Shown here piece by piece: positions 8,075-17,080 of a DNA stretch of 64,000 bases; position 1 is the stretch's first letter, and each line of letters begins with the position of its first letter. The notes below the pieces were generated by a model, which made no database searches, had not been told where the DNA came from, and worked only from the letters and a program-made list of their open reading frames with translations. Position numbers and translations under genes: made by a program. Source of the DNA: Candidatus Pelagibacter communis (GTDB lineage Bacteria; Pseudomonadota; Alphaproteobacteria; Pelagibacterales; Pelagibacteraceae); contig NZ_CVSK01000067.1 of NCBI RefSeq assembly GCF_001180025.1, positions 1 to 64,000 on the forward strand, written 5' to 3'.

Positions 8075-10843
8075 TTAACTAACTTCAGCTTGATTTTCTT
8101 TTGGTTTAACTTCTGTTTTAAATTGATTAGAGATTTTTTGTACTTCAACAGAAGATACTTTGTATTCAGCACACATTGTTTCTTCATCTTTACCATGACC
8201 TGTAACCATATTGACCATATGCTCTGGGAAATGGAACGTGGTAAATACAATTCCTTCTTTAACTTTATCTGTAACCTCAACTTTAAGTGCAACCTCGCCT
8301 CTACCTGAATAAAGTCTTCCAATATCACCAGTATTTAGATCTCTATGAGCCGCATCTTTAGGATGAATTAACAAAACATCTTCATCAACAATATTTATGT
8401 TTTTTGTTCTTCTAGTCATTGTTGCTGCGTTGTAATGTTGCAAAACTCTACTTGTTGTTAAAATCAAAGGATAGTCTTTTTGATTAGCTTGAATTTCTGA
8501 TGATTCTTTCCAATCAAAGTTTTTTAGTCGGCCTTTACCTAATTTAAATGTTTCTGTATGTAAAATTTTTGTATCAGTTCCATCTTCTTGAACTGGCCAT
8601 TGTAATCCAAATTTTCCAAGTCTCTCTCTAGTAACTCCCTTAAAGAAAGGAACGATATCAGCAATTTCTGCTAGAACTTGATCTGCATCATAAGTCGGCT
8701 GATCGAAGCCTAATTTCTGCATCATCTCAGTTACAATTAATCCATCAGGTTTGGTGCCTGTTAGAGGAGGCACAGCTCTGTTTACTCTTTGAATTCTTCT
8801 TTCGGTATTTGTAAATGTTCCATCCTTTTCTAAGAAAGTTGTGCCTGGGAGCACAACAGTTGCTAATTTTGCTGTTTCACTCATAAATATTTCTTGAACG
8901 ACTAAAAGCTCTAAAGAGTTCATAGCTTCAATAACATGAGCACTATTAGGATCTGTTTGAACAATATCTTCTCCAATGATCCATAAACCTTTTAATTCCT
9001 TGTTTATCGCAGCTTCAAACATTTGAGGAATTTTTAATCCTGGCTTAGTTGGGTGAGTTACTCCATATTTTTGTGTGTAGAATTCTTGATGCTTTTCATC
9101 AGCTACAGGAAAATAACCAGCACCTTGGTGAGGCTGACACCCCATATCTGCTGCACCTTGAACATTGTTTTGACCTCTTAAAGGATTAACCCCTACACCA
9201 TTTCGTCCAATGTTTCCAGTGATCATTGCTAAATCTGCAATTAACATTACAGTTTTAGATCCCTGTTCGTGTTCAGTAACTCCTAAACCATGGAACTCCA
9301 TTGAATTTCTTGCAGTAGCATATGCAATCGCTGCTTCTTTAACTAATTGTTTATCTACACCAGCTACTTTTGCTAAATGATCAACATCTTGTCTTTCAAT
9401 TTCTTTTAAGAAATTATCAAAACCTTCAGTTCTATCTCTAATAAAATCTGCATTATAAAGTTTTGATTTAATAATAAAGTACAACATCATATTTAGAACT
9501 GCAACGTTAGTTCCTGGTCTTAGTTTAATATGATAATCAGCAAGTTTCGCAAGTTCAGTTGTAACTGGATCAAGTACAATTAATTTTTTACCTTTCATAA
9601 CTTGCTGTTTTATTTTTGCACCTGTTACAGGATGAGCATTTGTTGGATTAGCTCCAATTACCAAAAATAAATCCGCATGATAAATATCTTCTGTAGAGTT
9701 AGTTGCTGCCCCAGTCCCAAAAGTTTGTTGCATTCCCCAAGCTGTTGGTGAATGACAAATTCTTGCACAACAATCTACACTGTTAGTTCCCACAGCCGCT
9801 CTAATCATTTTTTGAAAAACATAATTTTCTTCATTTGTACATCTTGCAGAAGAAATTCCAGCAAAGGCATCAGGACCGTTACCTTTTGTAATTCTGTTCA
9901 TTTCTTTTTTAATAAAATCATAAGCTTCATCCCACGAAGCTTCTTCAAACTTTCCATTTCTTTTAATTAAAGGTGTTTTTAATCTGTCTGGATGATCATA
10001 AAAACTAAATGCATATCTTCCTTTAATACAAGTATGACCAGCATTTACCTCTGTTTGTTTTGGAGTATCTATTGCAATAACTTTATCATCTTTTATTGAT
10101 GCTTCTAAATTACATCCAACACCACAGTATGAACAAGTTGTCCTAACTTTTTTATCTACAGCTGCAGATTTAGATTGAAAAACATCTGAAATTGCATCAG
10201 TTGGACATGTATGCGCACATGCTCCACAAGATACACATGAACTATCTCCAAACATCATATCATTATCAGTTGTTATTCTAGACTCAAAACCTCTTCCGCT
10301 CATTGTAAGTACAAATGAACCTTGAATTTCATCACAAGCCCTGACACATCTTCCACAATTAATACAGTTGTCTAAATTCATTCTCATGTAATCATGAGAA
10401 GTGTCTCTTGGTATACCTTTGTGCTGTTTAGGACTGTTGTATCTATGATCAGCAACTCCTAAATCGTTTGCAACTGTTTGTAATTCACAATTATTATTTA
10501 CCTCACAAGTATCACATTCCATTGGATGGTCTGTTAAAACTAATTCAACAATATTTTTTCTTAGACTTGTTAAAGCTTCATTTGAAGTAAAGATATGTTG
10601 GTTTTCAGCAACTGGAGTATGACAAGATGCGACCACTCTTGTTGGACCATCTTTTTCTAAAGCAACTTCAACAGAGCAAACTCTGCAAGCACCATAAGGA
10701 GCTAGGTTTGGATCATCACATAAAGTAGGTACTTTTTTTTCACCTACATAGCTCTTTACAAATTTTAGAATAGATGTGTGTTTAGGACCAATTTCGTATG
10801 GTTTTCCATCAATATAAGCAATTTTTCTTTTTTCTGAGCTCAT
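8075..10843 (-). CDS. fdhF: NAD-linked formate dehydrogenase, molybdenum catalytic (alpha) subunit
   Basis: A 922-residue cytosolic Fds-type subunit oxidising formate to CO2. In order: an N-terminal [2Fe-2S] ferredoxin domain (Cys42, 53, 56, 74), a HPMECDTCEVNNNC cluster motif (about 106-119), two [4Fe-4S] ferredoxin motifs (NCINCGRCVRAC about 159-170; CVSCGACAHTCP about 203-214), a [4Fe-4S] motif TTCSYCGVGCN (about 236), then the bis-MGD molybdopterin domain. The metal ligand is Cys363 followed by His364 (ARICHSPT), so this is the cysteine, not selenocysteine, form. It overlaps the beta gene by one base. Electrons pass to the diaphorase subunit and NAD. Confidence 0.95.
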   Translation of the reverse strand: MSSEKRKIAYIDGKPYEIGPKHTSILKFVKSYVGEKKVPTLCDDPNLAPYGACRVCSVEVALEKDGPTRVVASCHTPVAENQHIFTSNEALTSLRKNIVELVLTDHPMECDTCEVNNNCELQTVANDLGVADHRYNSPKQHKGIPRDTSHDYMRMNLDNCINCGRCVRACDEIQGSFVLTMSGRGFESRITTDNDMMFGDSSCVSCGACAHTCPTDAISDVFQSKSAAVDKKVRTTCSYCGVGCNLEASIKDDKVIAIDTPKQTEVNAGHTCIKGRYAFSFYDHPDRLKTPLIKRNGKFEEASWDEAYDFIKKEMNRITKGNGPDAFAGISSARCTNEENYVFQKMIRAAVGTNSVDCCARICHSPTAWGMQQTFGTGAATNSTEDIYHADLFLVIGANPTNAHPVTGAKIKQQVMKGKKLIVLDPVTTELAKLADYHIKLRPGTNVAVLNMMLYFIIKSKLYNADFIRDRTEGFDNFLKEIERQDVDHLAKVAGVDKQLVKEAAIAYATARNSMEFHGLGVTEHEQGSKTVMLIADLAMITGNIGRNGVGVNPLRGQNNVQGAADMGCQPHQGAGYFPVADEKHQEFYTQKYGVTHPTKPGLKIPQMFEAAINKELKGLWIIGEDIVQTDPNSAHVIEAMNSLELLVVQEIFMSETAKLATVVLPGTTFLEKDGTFTNTERRIQRVNRAVPPLTGTKPDGLIVTEMMQKLGFDQPTYDADQVLAEIADIVPFFKGVTRERLGKFGLQWPVQEDGTDTKILHTETFKLGKGRLKNFDWKESSEIQANQKDYPLILTTSRVLQHYNAATMTRRTKNINIVDEDVLLIHPKDAAHRDLNTGDIGRLYSGRGEVALKVEVTDKVKEGIVFTTFHFPEHMVNMVTGHGKDEETMCAEYKVSSVEVQKISNQFKTEVKPKENQAEVS

Positions 10844-12498
10844 TAATTATCTTTCACCATATCATTTTTCATTTCATCACCAAAGTATTTTAGGATGTTC
10901 TGAATTGGAGTTGGGATTGCTCCACAAAGAGCACATAGGCATCCTTTTTGCATGGTAACCAACAATTCTTCTAGTAATTTTAACGGAATTTTAGCTGTTT
11001 TCTTCTTAGCTTGGTCAAACATCTCCTTACCTCTGTAAGATCCAAGTCTTCCTGGGAAACATTTCCCGCATGATTCTTCTGCTGAGAATTCAAACAAGTG
11101 ATGAATGTATTCAGCCATTGGAAAATCTTTTGGAATACTAACTACACTGGCGTGACCTAACATAAAACCTTTTGCTGTAAATTCTTGAAAATCTAAATTT
11201 AAATTTTCTATTTCACTTAAAGGAACAACTCCACCTAATGGACCTCCTATTTGAAAAGCTTTAACAGGCTCTTTATATCCACCACCAATTTCATTAAATA
11301 TTTTTTTCATTGGTGTACCCATATCAATTTCATAAACACCTGGGTTGTTAAAGAAACTATCTAAGCAAACTAATTTTGTTCCAGCTGATTTTTTATTTCC
11401 AACTGAAGAAAATTTTTCTGATCCATTTAATAAAATTCCAGTTGCAGCAGCCAATGTTTCAACATTATTAACCACAGTTGGTTTTTTATATAACCCTTCG
11501 GTAACAGGGAAAGGAGGTCTTACATCTACCTCAGCTCTTCTTCCTTCAATAGATGCAATCAAAGCTGTTTCTTCTCCACAAATATAAGCACCTTGACCAA
11601 TACAAATTCCAAGATCAAAAGAAAAATTGGTTCCTAAAATATTTTCACCTAGTAAATTTAATTTTTTAAGTTCATTGATGCAGCCATTAATTGCTTCAAT
11701 AGATTTAGGATATTCACCTCTAATGTATAAAACTCCTTCATTGCTTCCTATCACATAACCACAAATTACCATTCCAAAAATAACTTTTAAAGGTTGATCC
11801 TCTAATAAATATCTATCTGAGAAAGCACCAGAGTCGCCTTCATCTGCATTACAGATAACATATTTTTTATCTCCTTTTGCTTTACTACAAAAATCCCATT
11901 TCATTCCAGTTGGAAAACCAGCACCGCCTCTTCCTGTTAAATTTGAATCTAATAATGATTTTACTATTTCTTTTTTATCTGTTTTTAAAAATTTACTTAA
12001 TTGCTCTATGAATTGATCTGTTGAAGATAACTTGTCATCCATTAAAAAACTTGTTGTTGCATAACTTTTAGAGAAAAACTTATCTTGTTTAATTTCTTCA
12101 CCTTTAATTATTTGGTCAATTTTTTCTATATCTTTACCAGCATAATTTTCTCCATCATAATGAAATGCATGGTTTTCATAACAATGACCTAAGCAGAACA
12201 TTTCTCCAACTTTGTCGTCACCCAGTTTTTCTTTTAGTTTATCTTTTAACTTGTCTTGAGTGCCCGCACACATGCATGCACTACCGTTACAAACAAAAGC
12301 TTTCTTTTCTCTATGAGAGGGTCTTAAAAATTCATAAAAGGATTCTGCACCATGGAGAGTTGAAACGCCTAGGTTATGTTTTTTGGCAATTTCTTTAATA
12401 TCTTGTGGATTATCGCTTAAGGTATTTTCTGAGATTTGCTTAAACAGGTTATCTTTTAAGCCTATTCTGCCTGATAAATTACTTATATTTTTTGACAC
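10843..12498 (-). CDS. Formate dehydrogenase beta (NADH-binding) subunit, fused gamma-beta type
   Basis: A 551-residue fusion. Residues ~1-110 are a NuoE/FdsG-like thioredoxin-fold [2Fe-2S] domain (Cys70, Cys75, Cys102, Cys106). The rest is NuoF/FdsB-like: GRGGAGFPTGMKW (NAD/FMN site), YICGEETALIASIEGRR, and a C-terminal [4Fe-4S] region. That region is odd: the usual C-x2-C-x2-C reads CGKCFPG, with Gly as third residue, while the distal site reads CLCALCG with extra Cys. It transfers electrons from the molybdenum subunit to NAD+. It lies between fdhD (18-base gap) and fdhF (1-base overlap). Confidence 0.92.
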   Translation of the reverse strand: MSKNISNLSGRIGLKDNLFKQISENTLSDNPQDIKEIAKKHNLGVSTLHGAESFYEFLRPSHREKKAFVCNGSACMCAGTQDKLKDKLKEKLGDDKVGEMFCLGHCYENHAFHYDGENYAGKDIEKIDQIIKGEEIKQDKFFSKSYATTSFLMDDKLSSTDQFIEQLSKFLKTDKKEIVKSLLDSNLTGRGGAGFPTGMKWDFCSKAKGDKKYVICNADEGDSGAFSDRYLLEDQPLKVIFGMVICGYVIGSNEGVLYIRGEYPKSIEAINGCINELKKLNLLGENILGTNFSFDLGICIGQGAYICGEETALIASIEGRRAEVDVRPPFPVTEGLYKKPTVVNNVETLAAATGILLNGSEKFSSVGNKKSAGTKLVCLDSFFNNPGVYEIDMGTPMKKIFNEIGGGYKEPVKAFQIGGPLGGVVPLSEIENLNLDFQEFTAKGFMLGHASVVSIPKDFPMAEYIHHLFEFSAEESCGKCFPGRLGSYRGKEMFDQAKKKTAKIPLKLLEELLVTMQKGCLCALCGAIPTPIQNILKYFGDEMKNDMVKDN

Positions 12499-12516
12499 AA
12501 ATACCCTTTTATTAAT

Positions 12517-13356
12517 TTAGCCCACAATAACTTTTTTGTTATTTGTGTAAATATTAAAACTGTCCCTCTTTACGAAACCAACAAGGGTGATGTCAAATTT
12601 ATTCGCTAAATCGATAGCAAGACTAGTTGGCGCACCAACACCTATCATTATACCTATATCCGTCATCAAGACCTTTTGAACCAATTCAAAATTTAGTCTA
12701 CCTGAGCATGTTATAAATTGGTTTTTCGGATCAATTTGATTGTTCTTTAATGCACAACCAATAAGTTTATCTAGAGCATTATGTCTTCCTACATCCTCTC
12801 TGACAGCAACCAATTCTCCATTGCTATTAAAAAGACCACTTGCATGAATTCCACCTGTTTTACTGAATTCTGATTGGCCTTCTCTCAATATATCTGGTGA
12901 ATTAACAATTACCTCTTTTTTGATTTTAGGTTCTGATGGATTTGTTTTATCTTTTTTAATTATTTCTAGAGCATCAAGTGAAGATTTTCCACATACACCA
13001 CATGAGGAATTAGTTAAGAAGTCTCTTTTTATTTTTGAAATATTTATATTTTTAGAATTATTTAAAGTTGCTAAAATTTTGTTTTGAATATTGTATTTAC
13101 CAACTTTATCTCCATAACTTTCTATTGAATCAATATCATCAATATTTGCTATAATTTGTTCATTATATAAAAATCCTCTTACAAGATCCTCATCATCGCC
13201 AGGAGTTCTCATTGTTATAGATAAACTTTGATTTATCCATTTATCAGTTTCTTTATACTTTAATGAAATCTCCAATGGTTCTTCAATTGAAATTAAGTCA
13301 TCTATATTTTCAAACTTATTAGATGAATATTTTAAAACTTTGTATTTGGAGTTCAT
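12517..13356 (-). CDS. fdhD: Formate dehydrogenase accessory sulfurtransferase FdhD
   Basis: A 279-residue protein that passes sulfur to the molybdenum cofactor of formate dehydrogenase before insertion. The essential CGVCGK motif is present (Cys119 and Cys122), followed by GGIHASGLFN, REDVGRHNALDKLIG and the SGRLNFELVQK block typical of FdhD. It is 4 bases from the HPP gene and 18 bases upstream of the beta subunit gene, consistent with co-expression with the enzyme it activates. Confidence 0.93.
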   Translation of the reverse strand: MNSKYKVLKYSSNKFENIDDLISIEEPLEISLKYKETDKWINQSLSITMRTPGDDEDLVRGFLYNEQIIANIDDIDSIESYGDKVGKYNIQNKILATLNNSKNINISKIKRDFLTNSSCGVCGKSSLDALEIIKKDKTNPSEPKIKKEVIVNSPDILREGQSEFSKTGGIHASGLFNSNGELVAVREDVGRHNALDKLIGCALKNNQIDPKNQFITCSGRLNFELVQKVLMTDIGIMIGVGAPTSLAIDLANKFDITLVGFVKRDSFNIYTNNKKVIVG

Positions 13357-13360
13357 AAAA

Positions 13361-13837
13361 TTATTTTAGTGGATAGTTCTTTTTTAATAAATATTTGTTA
13401 ATTATAATTGCTAATAGCAATATAATTATACAACCAAAAATTATTGGATTAATTAAATAATCATAAGAGGCACTTCCAATAATAACTATAATTGGATTTC
13501 CACCAGCAGGCGGGTGAACAATATTAAATAAAATCATTAAAAAAACTCCTGCTCCTACTGCAATTGCAATACTGATATAAATCGGAAGCGGAATGTAGTT
13601 TACAAAAATTACTCCTACTAAAGCAGTTACCAAATGTCCAAAAAAAACATTCTTTGGTTGTGCAAATGGGCTTTCAGGAAAACCAAATAGTAAAACCATT
13701 GAAGAACCGAAAGAGGCCGCAATAAAATATCCGAGTGTACTTTTATAAGTAAGGACTGTTAGCACACCAATTGTAAATGCTGAAAAAAAACCTGCAATTA
13801 GTGCTTTTTGCAATAATGGTTTTGTAATTTTAATCAT
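13361..13837 (-). CDS. HPP family integral membrane protein
   Basis: A 158-residue protein with about four membrane segments and the family signature: GFPESPFAQPKNVFFGH near residue 52 and NIVHPPAGGNPIIV near residue 107, the latter including the HPP tripeptide that names the family. Some plant and cyanobacterial members transport nitrite; the bacterial role is generally unknown. Its position inside the formate dehydrogenase operon hints at a link to formate or anion transport, which is inference. Its start abuts the NifU-like gene's stop. Confidence 0.85.
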   Translation of the reverse strand: MIKITKPLLQKALIAGFFSAFTIGVLTVLTYKSTLGYFIAASFGSSMVLLFGFPESPFAQPKNVFFGHLVTALVGVIFVNYIPLPIYISIAIAVGAGVFLMILFNIVHPPAGGNPIIVIIGSASYDYLINPIIFGCIIILLLAIIINKYLLKKNYPLK

Positions 13838-14236
13838 TTATATTTTTAATGCTTTTGCAATAGTTCTTAAAGGTAAAAGCAAACACTCTTTCCTTGAAAG
13901 ATTTTTTTTATCTAAAATTTCTTTAAAATCTTTCCAATGTTTTTCCATACTTACTTTTGCATCCTCAAAAAGTTGCTCACCAACTTTTATAAATTTTTTA
14001 ACATCATCAACTCTTTTTTCCTTAACTTTTCTTGATAATAGACTGACTGATGCCTGACAATAAACACACGATTTACACTGATAACCCATATCTTTTACAA
14101 CATCTTCTTTGACGATTAAGCTTATTTCCATCTCATCACCACATAATGGATTTTTGTGTTTTGACTTATGAGTATAGTTTTCAACAACTTTATTATTTTC
14201 AGTATGTGCTGCTATTTCTAAAATTCTTAAATCCAT
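13838..14236 (-). CDS. NifU/SufU-like Fe-S cluster scaffold protein
   Basis: A 132-residue protein resembling the NifU N-terminal/IscU fold. The three conserved cysteine sites are visible: NPLCGDEMEI (about residue 32), QCKSCVYCQASVSLLS (about 56-63) and RKECLLLPLRTIAKAL (about 117). In this family they hold a transient Fe-S cluster. As first gene of the formate dehydrogenase operon it may supply the numerous clusters of the enzyme; that is inference from context. The divergent mobA starts 42 bases away, so the promoters of the two operons share this gap. Confidence 0.8.
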   Translation of the reverse strand: MDLRILEIAAHTENNKVVENYTHKSKHKNPLCGDEMEISLIVKEDVVKDMGYQCKSCVYCQASVSLLSRKVKEKRVDDVKKFIKVGEQLFEDAKVSMEKHWKDFKEILDKKNLSRKECLLLPLRTIAKALKI

Positions 14237-14278
14237 TTAATTTCTTTAATTCAACTTTCAATGCTTTATATTTTATAG

Positions 14279-14887
14279 ATGGATCATAACAATATTTTAG
14301 GCACTGTGCTAGCAGGCGGTAAGTCACAAAGGTTTGGAGAAGATAAATCCCAAGTAAAGTTAGCTGGTAAATTGTTAATTGATCACATGTTGACTGAAAT
14401 TATTGATGAATTCAAAGAACTCTTAATAGTATCAAATAATAAAATTAGTTTTTATAACTCAGAAAAAATTTCAATAATCGAAGATTATGAAAAAGGTCTT
14501 GGTCCGTTAGGTGGAGTTTTATCAGCTATGAAATGGATAAAAGAAAATCAAAAAGACTACAAATGGATAGCAACTTTCCCTGTTGATACACCTTTTTTTA
14601 AGAGACAAATGCTTAAAGACTTTATTCAAAATATTAATTTCAATGAAAGCGATTTATTTTTTATTAAGTCAAACAATACACGACACAATATATTTGGCTT
14701 ATGGTCGATTAATTTACTAGATAAGTTAGAGACGGATTTAAACAATGGAGAAAGAAAAGTAGAGTTGTGGGCTAATAATACTGGGGTAAAAATAATTAAT
14801 ATGGAGTTTTCAAATAATGATCCTTTCTTTAATATAAATACAAAAGAAGATTTAAAAAAAGCTGAAGAAATACTCAAAAATGATTAG
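14279..14887 (+). CDS. mobA: Molybdenum cofactor guanylyltransferase MobA
   Basis: A 202-residue nucleotidyltransferase that joins GMP from GTP to molybdopterin, making the MGD form used by the adjacent formate dehydrogenase. The N-terminal GTP-binding loop LAGGKSQRFGEDKS is clear, as are GLGPLGGVLSAMKW and TFPVDTPFF with the metal-binding Asp. Length fits the family. Its 3' end overlaps moeA by 8 bases, suggesting coupled translation, and it is transcribed away from the formate dehydrogenase operon. Confidence 0.92.
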   Translation: MDHNNILGTVLAGGKSQRFGEDKSQVKLAGKLLIDHMLTEIIDEFKELLIVSNNKISFYNSEKISIIEDYEKGLGPLGGVLSAMKWIKENQKDYKWIATFPVDTPFFKRQMLKDFIQNINFNESDLFFIKSNNTRHNIFGLWSINLLDKLETDLNNGERKVELWANNTGVKIINMEFSNNDPFFNINTKEDLKKAEEILKND

Positions 14888-16124
14888 TTACGAAAAATCA
14901 AAGAGAATTTTAAAAAAAGCAAAAATTAAAATTAAAGATGAAAATATAAAGAGTATAAATTCTCTAAATAGAGTAGTTTCTACCAATATTTATTCTAAAA
15001 TAAATTATCCAGCAGGGAATAATGCTGCATTTGATGGGTATGCAATTAATTCAAAAGATACTAATGGATTAAAAAAAAAATTTCCAAAAAAATTTAAAAT
15101 TATTGGATCAATTGTAGCAGGAATGAAACCATTCAAAAAAAAGATAAAAAAATTTGATACGGCAGAAATAATGACTGGAGGAATTATTCCAAAGGGTTTT
15201 GATACAATTATTCCTATAGAACAAATAATTTTTGCTCCTAATAAAAAATATATTTTAATTGACCAAAAAATAAAAAAATTTGATCACGTTAGGTTTGCAG
15301 GCTCAGATTATAGAAAAGAGGAAGTTGTAATAAAAAAAAATACAATTGTTCACCCAAACCATATTTTAGCTTTTAAAAGTTTAGGTATTAAAAAAATTAA
15401 AGTAAAAAAAAAGATTAATATATTATTTTTTTCAACCGGAAACGAAATATCAAACAAAGATAATATTCCAAATTGGATGGTAAGAAATTCCAACACACAC
15501 TATATTAGAAACTTAAATCAAAATTTTTTATTTAATTTTAAAAGCGGAAGTATATTAAGAGATAATCATCAAAATATTTTTAAACAAAAAATAAATAAAT
15601 TAATTAAATCTAAAGATGATATTATTATTACGTCAGGCGCTGTGTCTGCAGGTAAGTTTGATTTCATACCTGATGTTGTTAAAAAATTTAAGTTATCAAG
15701 CTATTTCAAAAGTGCTGCAATAAGGCCCGGTAAACCAATAATGTTTGCAAAAATCAAAGGAAAAGAAAAGGCAATATTTGGACTCCCTGGAAATCCAATT
15801 TCTTCAGCTGCATGTTTTAGATTTTTTGTAATTCCATATATTTTAAATGCTTTAGGATTATCAGAAGAAAAATCAATAAAAGCTATTTTGACAAATGGAT
15901 TTGTTAAAAAAAAGAATTTCACAAGATTTGTAAAAAGCCAATTAAGCACAACTAAAAATGGAAAACTAAATGTTGAAATTTTAAAAGGTCAAGAGTCTTT
16001 TAGAATTAAATCATTTGTAAAATCAAATATTTGGGTTTTGTTACCAGCTGGTAAATCAAAATTTAAAAAAGGAGATATTGTTGATTGCTTTTTCCCCAAC
16101 CTTTCAAATCAAAATTTAGTTTAG
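14880..16124 (+). CDS. moeA: Molybdopterin molybdenumtransferase (MoeA/Glp)
   Basis: A 414-residue enzyme inserting molybdate into adenylylated molybdopterin. Visible family blocks are NNAAFDGYAIN (about residue 46), AEIMTGGIIPKGFDTII (about 98), ITSGAVSAGKFDF (about 248) and the C-terminal AIFGLPGNPISSA (about 300) that recognises the cofactor. The protein is markedly lysine-rich, as is common in this AT-rich genome. It overlaps mobA by 8 bases and completes a two-gene cofactor operon serving formate dehydrogenase. Confidence 0.92.
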   Translation: MISYEKSKRILKKAKIKIKDENIKSINSLNRVVSTNIYSKINYPAGNNAAFDGYAINSKDTNGLKKKFPKKFKIIGSIVAGMKPFKKKIKKFDTAEIMTGGIIPKGFDTIIPIEQIIFAPNKKYILIDQKIKKFDHVRFAGSDYRKEEVVIKKNTIVHPNHILAFKSLGIKKIKVKKKINILFFSTGNEISNKDNIPNWMVRNSNTHYIRNLNQNFLFNFKSGSILRDNHQNIFKQKINKLIKSKDDIIITSGAVSAGKFDFIPDVVKKFKLSSYFKSAAIRPGKPIMFAKIKGKEKAIFGLPGNPISSAACFRFFVIPYILNALGLSEEKSIKAILTNGFVKKKNFTRFVKSQLSTTKNGKLNVEILKGQESFRIKSFVKSNIWVLLPAGKSKFKKGDIVDCFFPNLSNQNLV

Positions 16125-16173
16125 AAACGTATTTTTGTTGTAGAAAATTCTATTTACAATTAGATTTCTCATT

Positions 16174-17079
16174 ATGTTAGAGTTGAGAAATCCAAGGATA
16201 GCCATTCCCGTTGTACTTTTTGCTGGTCTATTGTGGTCGTTTGGCCCATTAGTGGTTCGATACATGGATAATCCGCAATTGGTACCTTGGCAGTATATTT
16301 TTGGCAGAGGTTTAACAATTTTCATTCTATTAAATCTTTATTTATTTTTCGAGGAAGGAAAAAATTTTTACAAAAACTATTATAAAATAGGTTTATCTGG
16401 CGTAATCGGCGGATCTGGATTGGGGATCGCTATGATTACATTTATTTATTCAATTACAAATACTAGTGCTGCTGTTACTTTGCTTTGTTTGGCAGCAATG
16501 CCTTTTTTTACAGCATTATTGGCATTTTTATTTTTAAGAGAAAAAATTTCTCTTAATGTTTGGATATCAATCATAATTGCAACAGTTGGTATCATTATTA
16601 TGGCACTTGGAAATACTGGTGAAAAATCATTAATTGGTTTTGTATTTGGTTTAACTTCCTCAATTGGTTTCTCAGTTTTTTCTGTAACGCTTAGATGGAG
16701 AAAAGAAACACCAAAATTCACAACAGTAGCTTTTGCAGGTTTCTTTTGTTTTGTGTTTGCAACAATTATGATTTTATCTAAAGACTTAGTTTTCTTTTCA
16801 TCTAGCTATAACGGAGCTTTATTTTCTTTACATGGGACATTAGTTTGTTTTGGTTTAATTTTATATTCAATTGGATCTAAAGCGATACCAGCAGCAGAAT
16901 TGACTTTATTATCTTTAACTGAAGTTGTAGGAGGAATTTTTTGGGTTTGGTTGCCATTATTTGGTATTAATGAAGTACCATCTACAAACACTATAATTGG
17001 TGGCTTTTTTCTTTTTGTATCTATATTTTATTACAGTTTAATAATGAGATGGAACAAAAGATATATAGCATTAAATTAA
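16174..17079 (+). CDS. EamA/DMT superfamily transporter
   Basis: A 301-residue membrane protein with about ten hydrophobic segments arranged as two EamA repeats (first ending near FLFLREKISLNVW, second near AAELTLLSLTEVVGGIFW). DMT proteins move small organic molecules or metabolites across the inner membrane, often as exporters. The substrate is unknown. The creatinase gene starts one base after its stop, so the transporter is likely co-transcribed with the guanidino-compound enzymes and may move a related metabolite; this is inference. Confidence 0.85.
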   Translation: MLELRNPRIAIPVVLFAGLLWSFGPLVVRYMDNPQLVPWQYIFGRGLTIFILLNLYLFFEEGKNFYKNYYKIGLSGVIGGSGLGIAMITFIYSITNTSAAVTLLCLAAMPFFTALLAFLFLREKISLNVWISIIIATVGIIIMALGNTGEKSLIGFVFGLTSSIGFSVFSVTLRWRKETPKFTTVAFAGFFCFVFATIMILSKDLVFFSSSYNGALFSLHGTLVCFGLILYSIGSKAIPAAELTLLSLTEVVGGIFWVWLPLFGINEVPSTNTIIGGFFLFVSIFYYSLIMRWNKRYIALN

Positions 17080-17080
17080 T

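Noticed and set aside
8071-8328. 85-codon minus-strand frame overlapping the end of fdhF
   Set aside because: It lies wholly in another frame of the fdhF coding sequence, which is supported along its entire length by family motifs.
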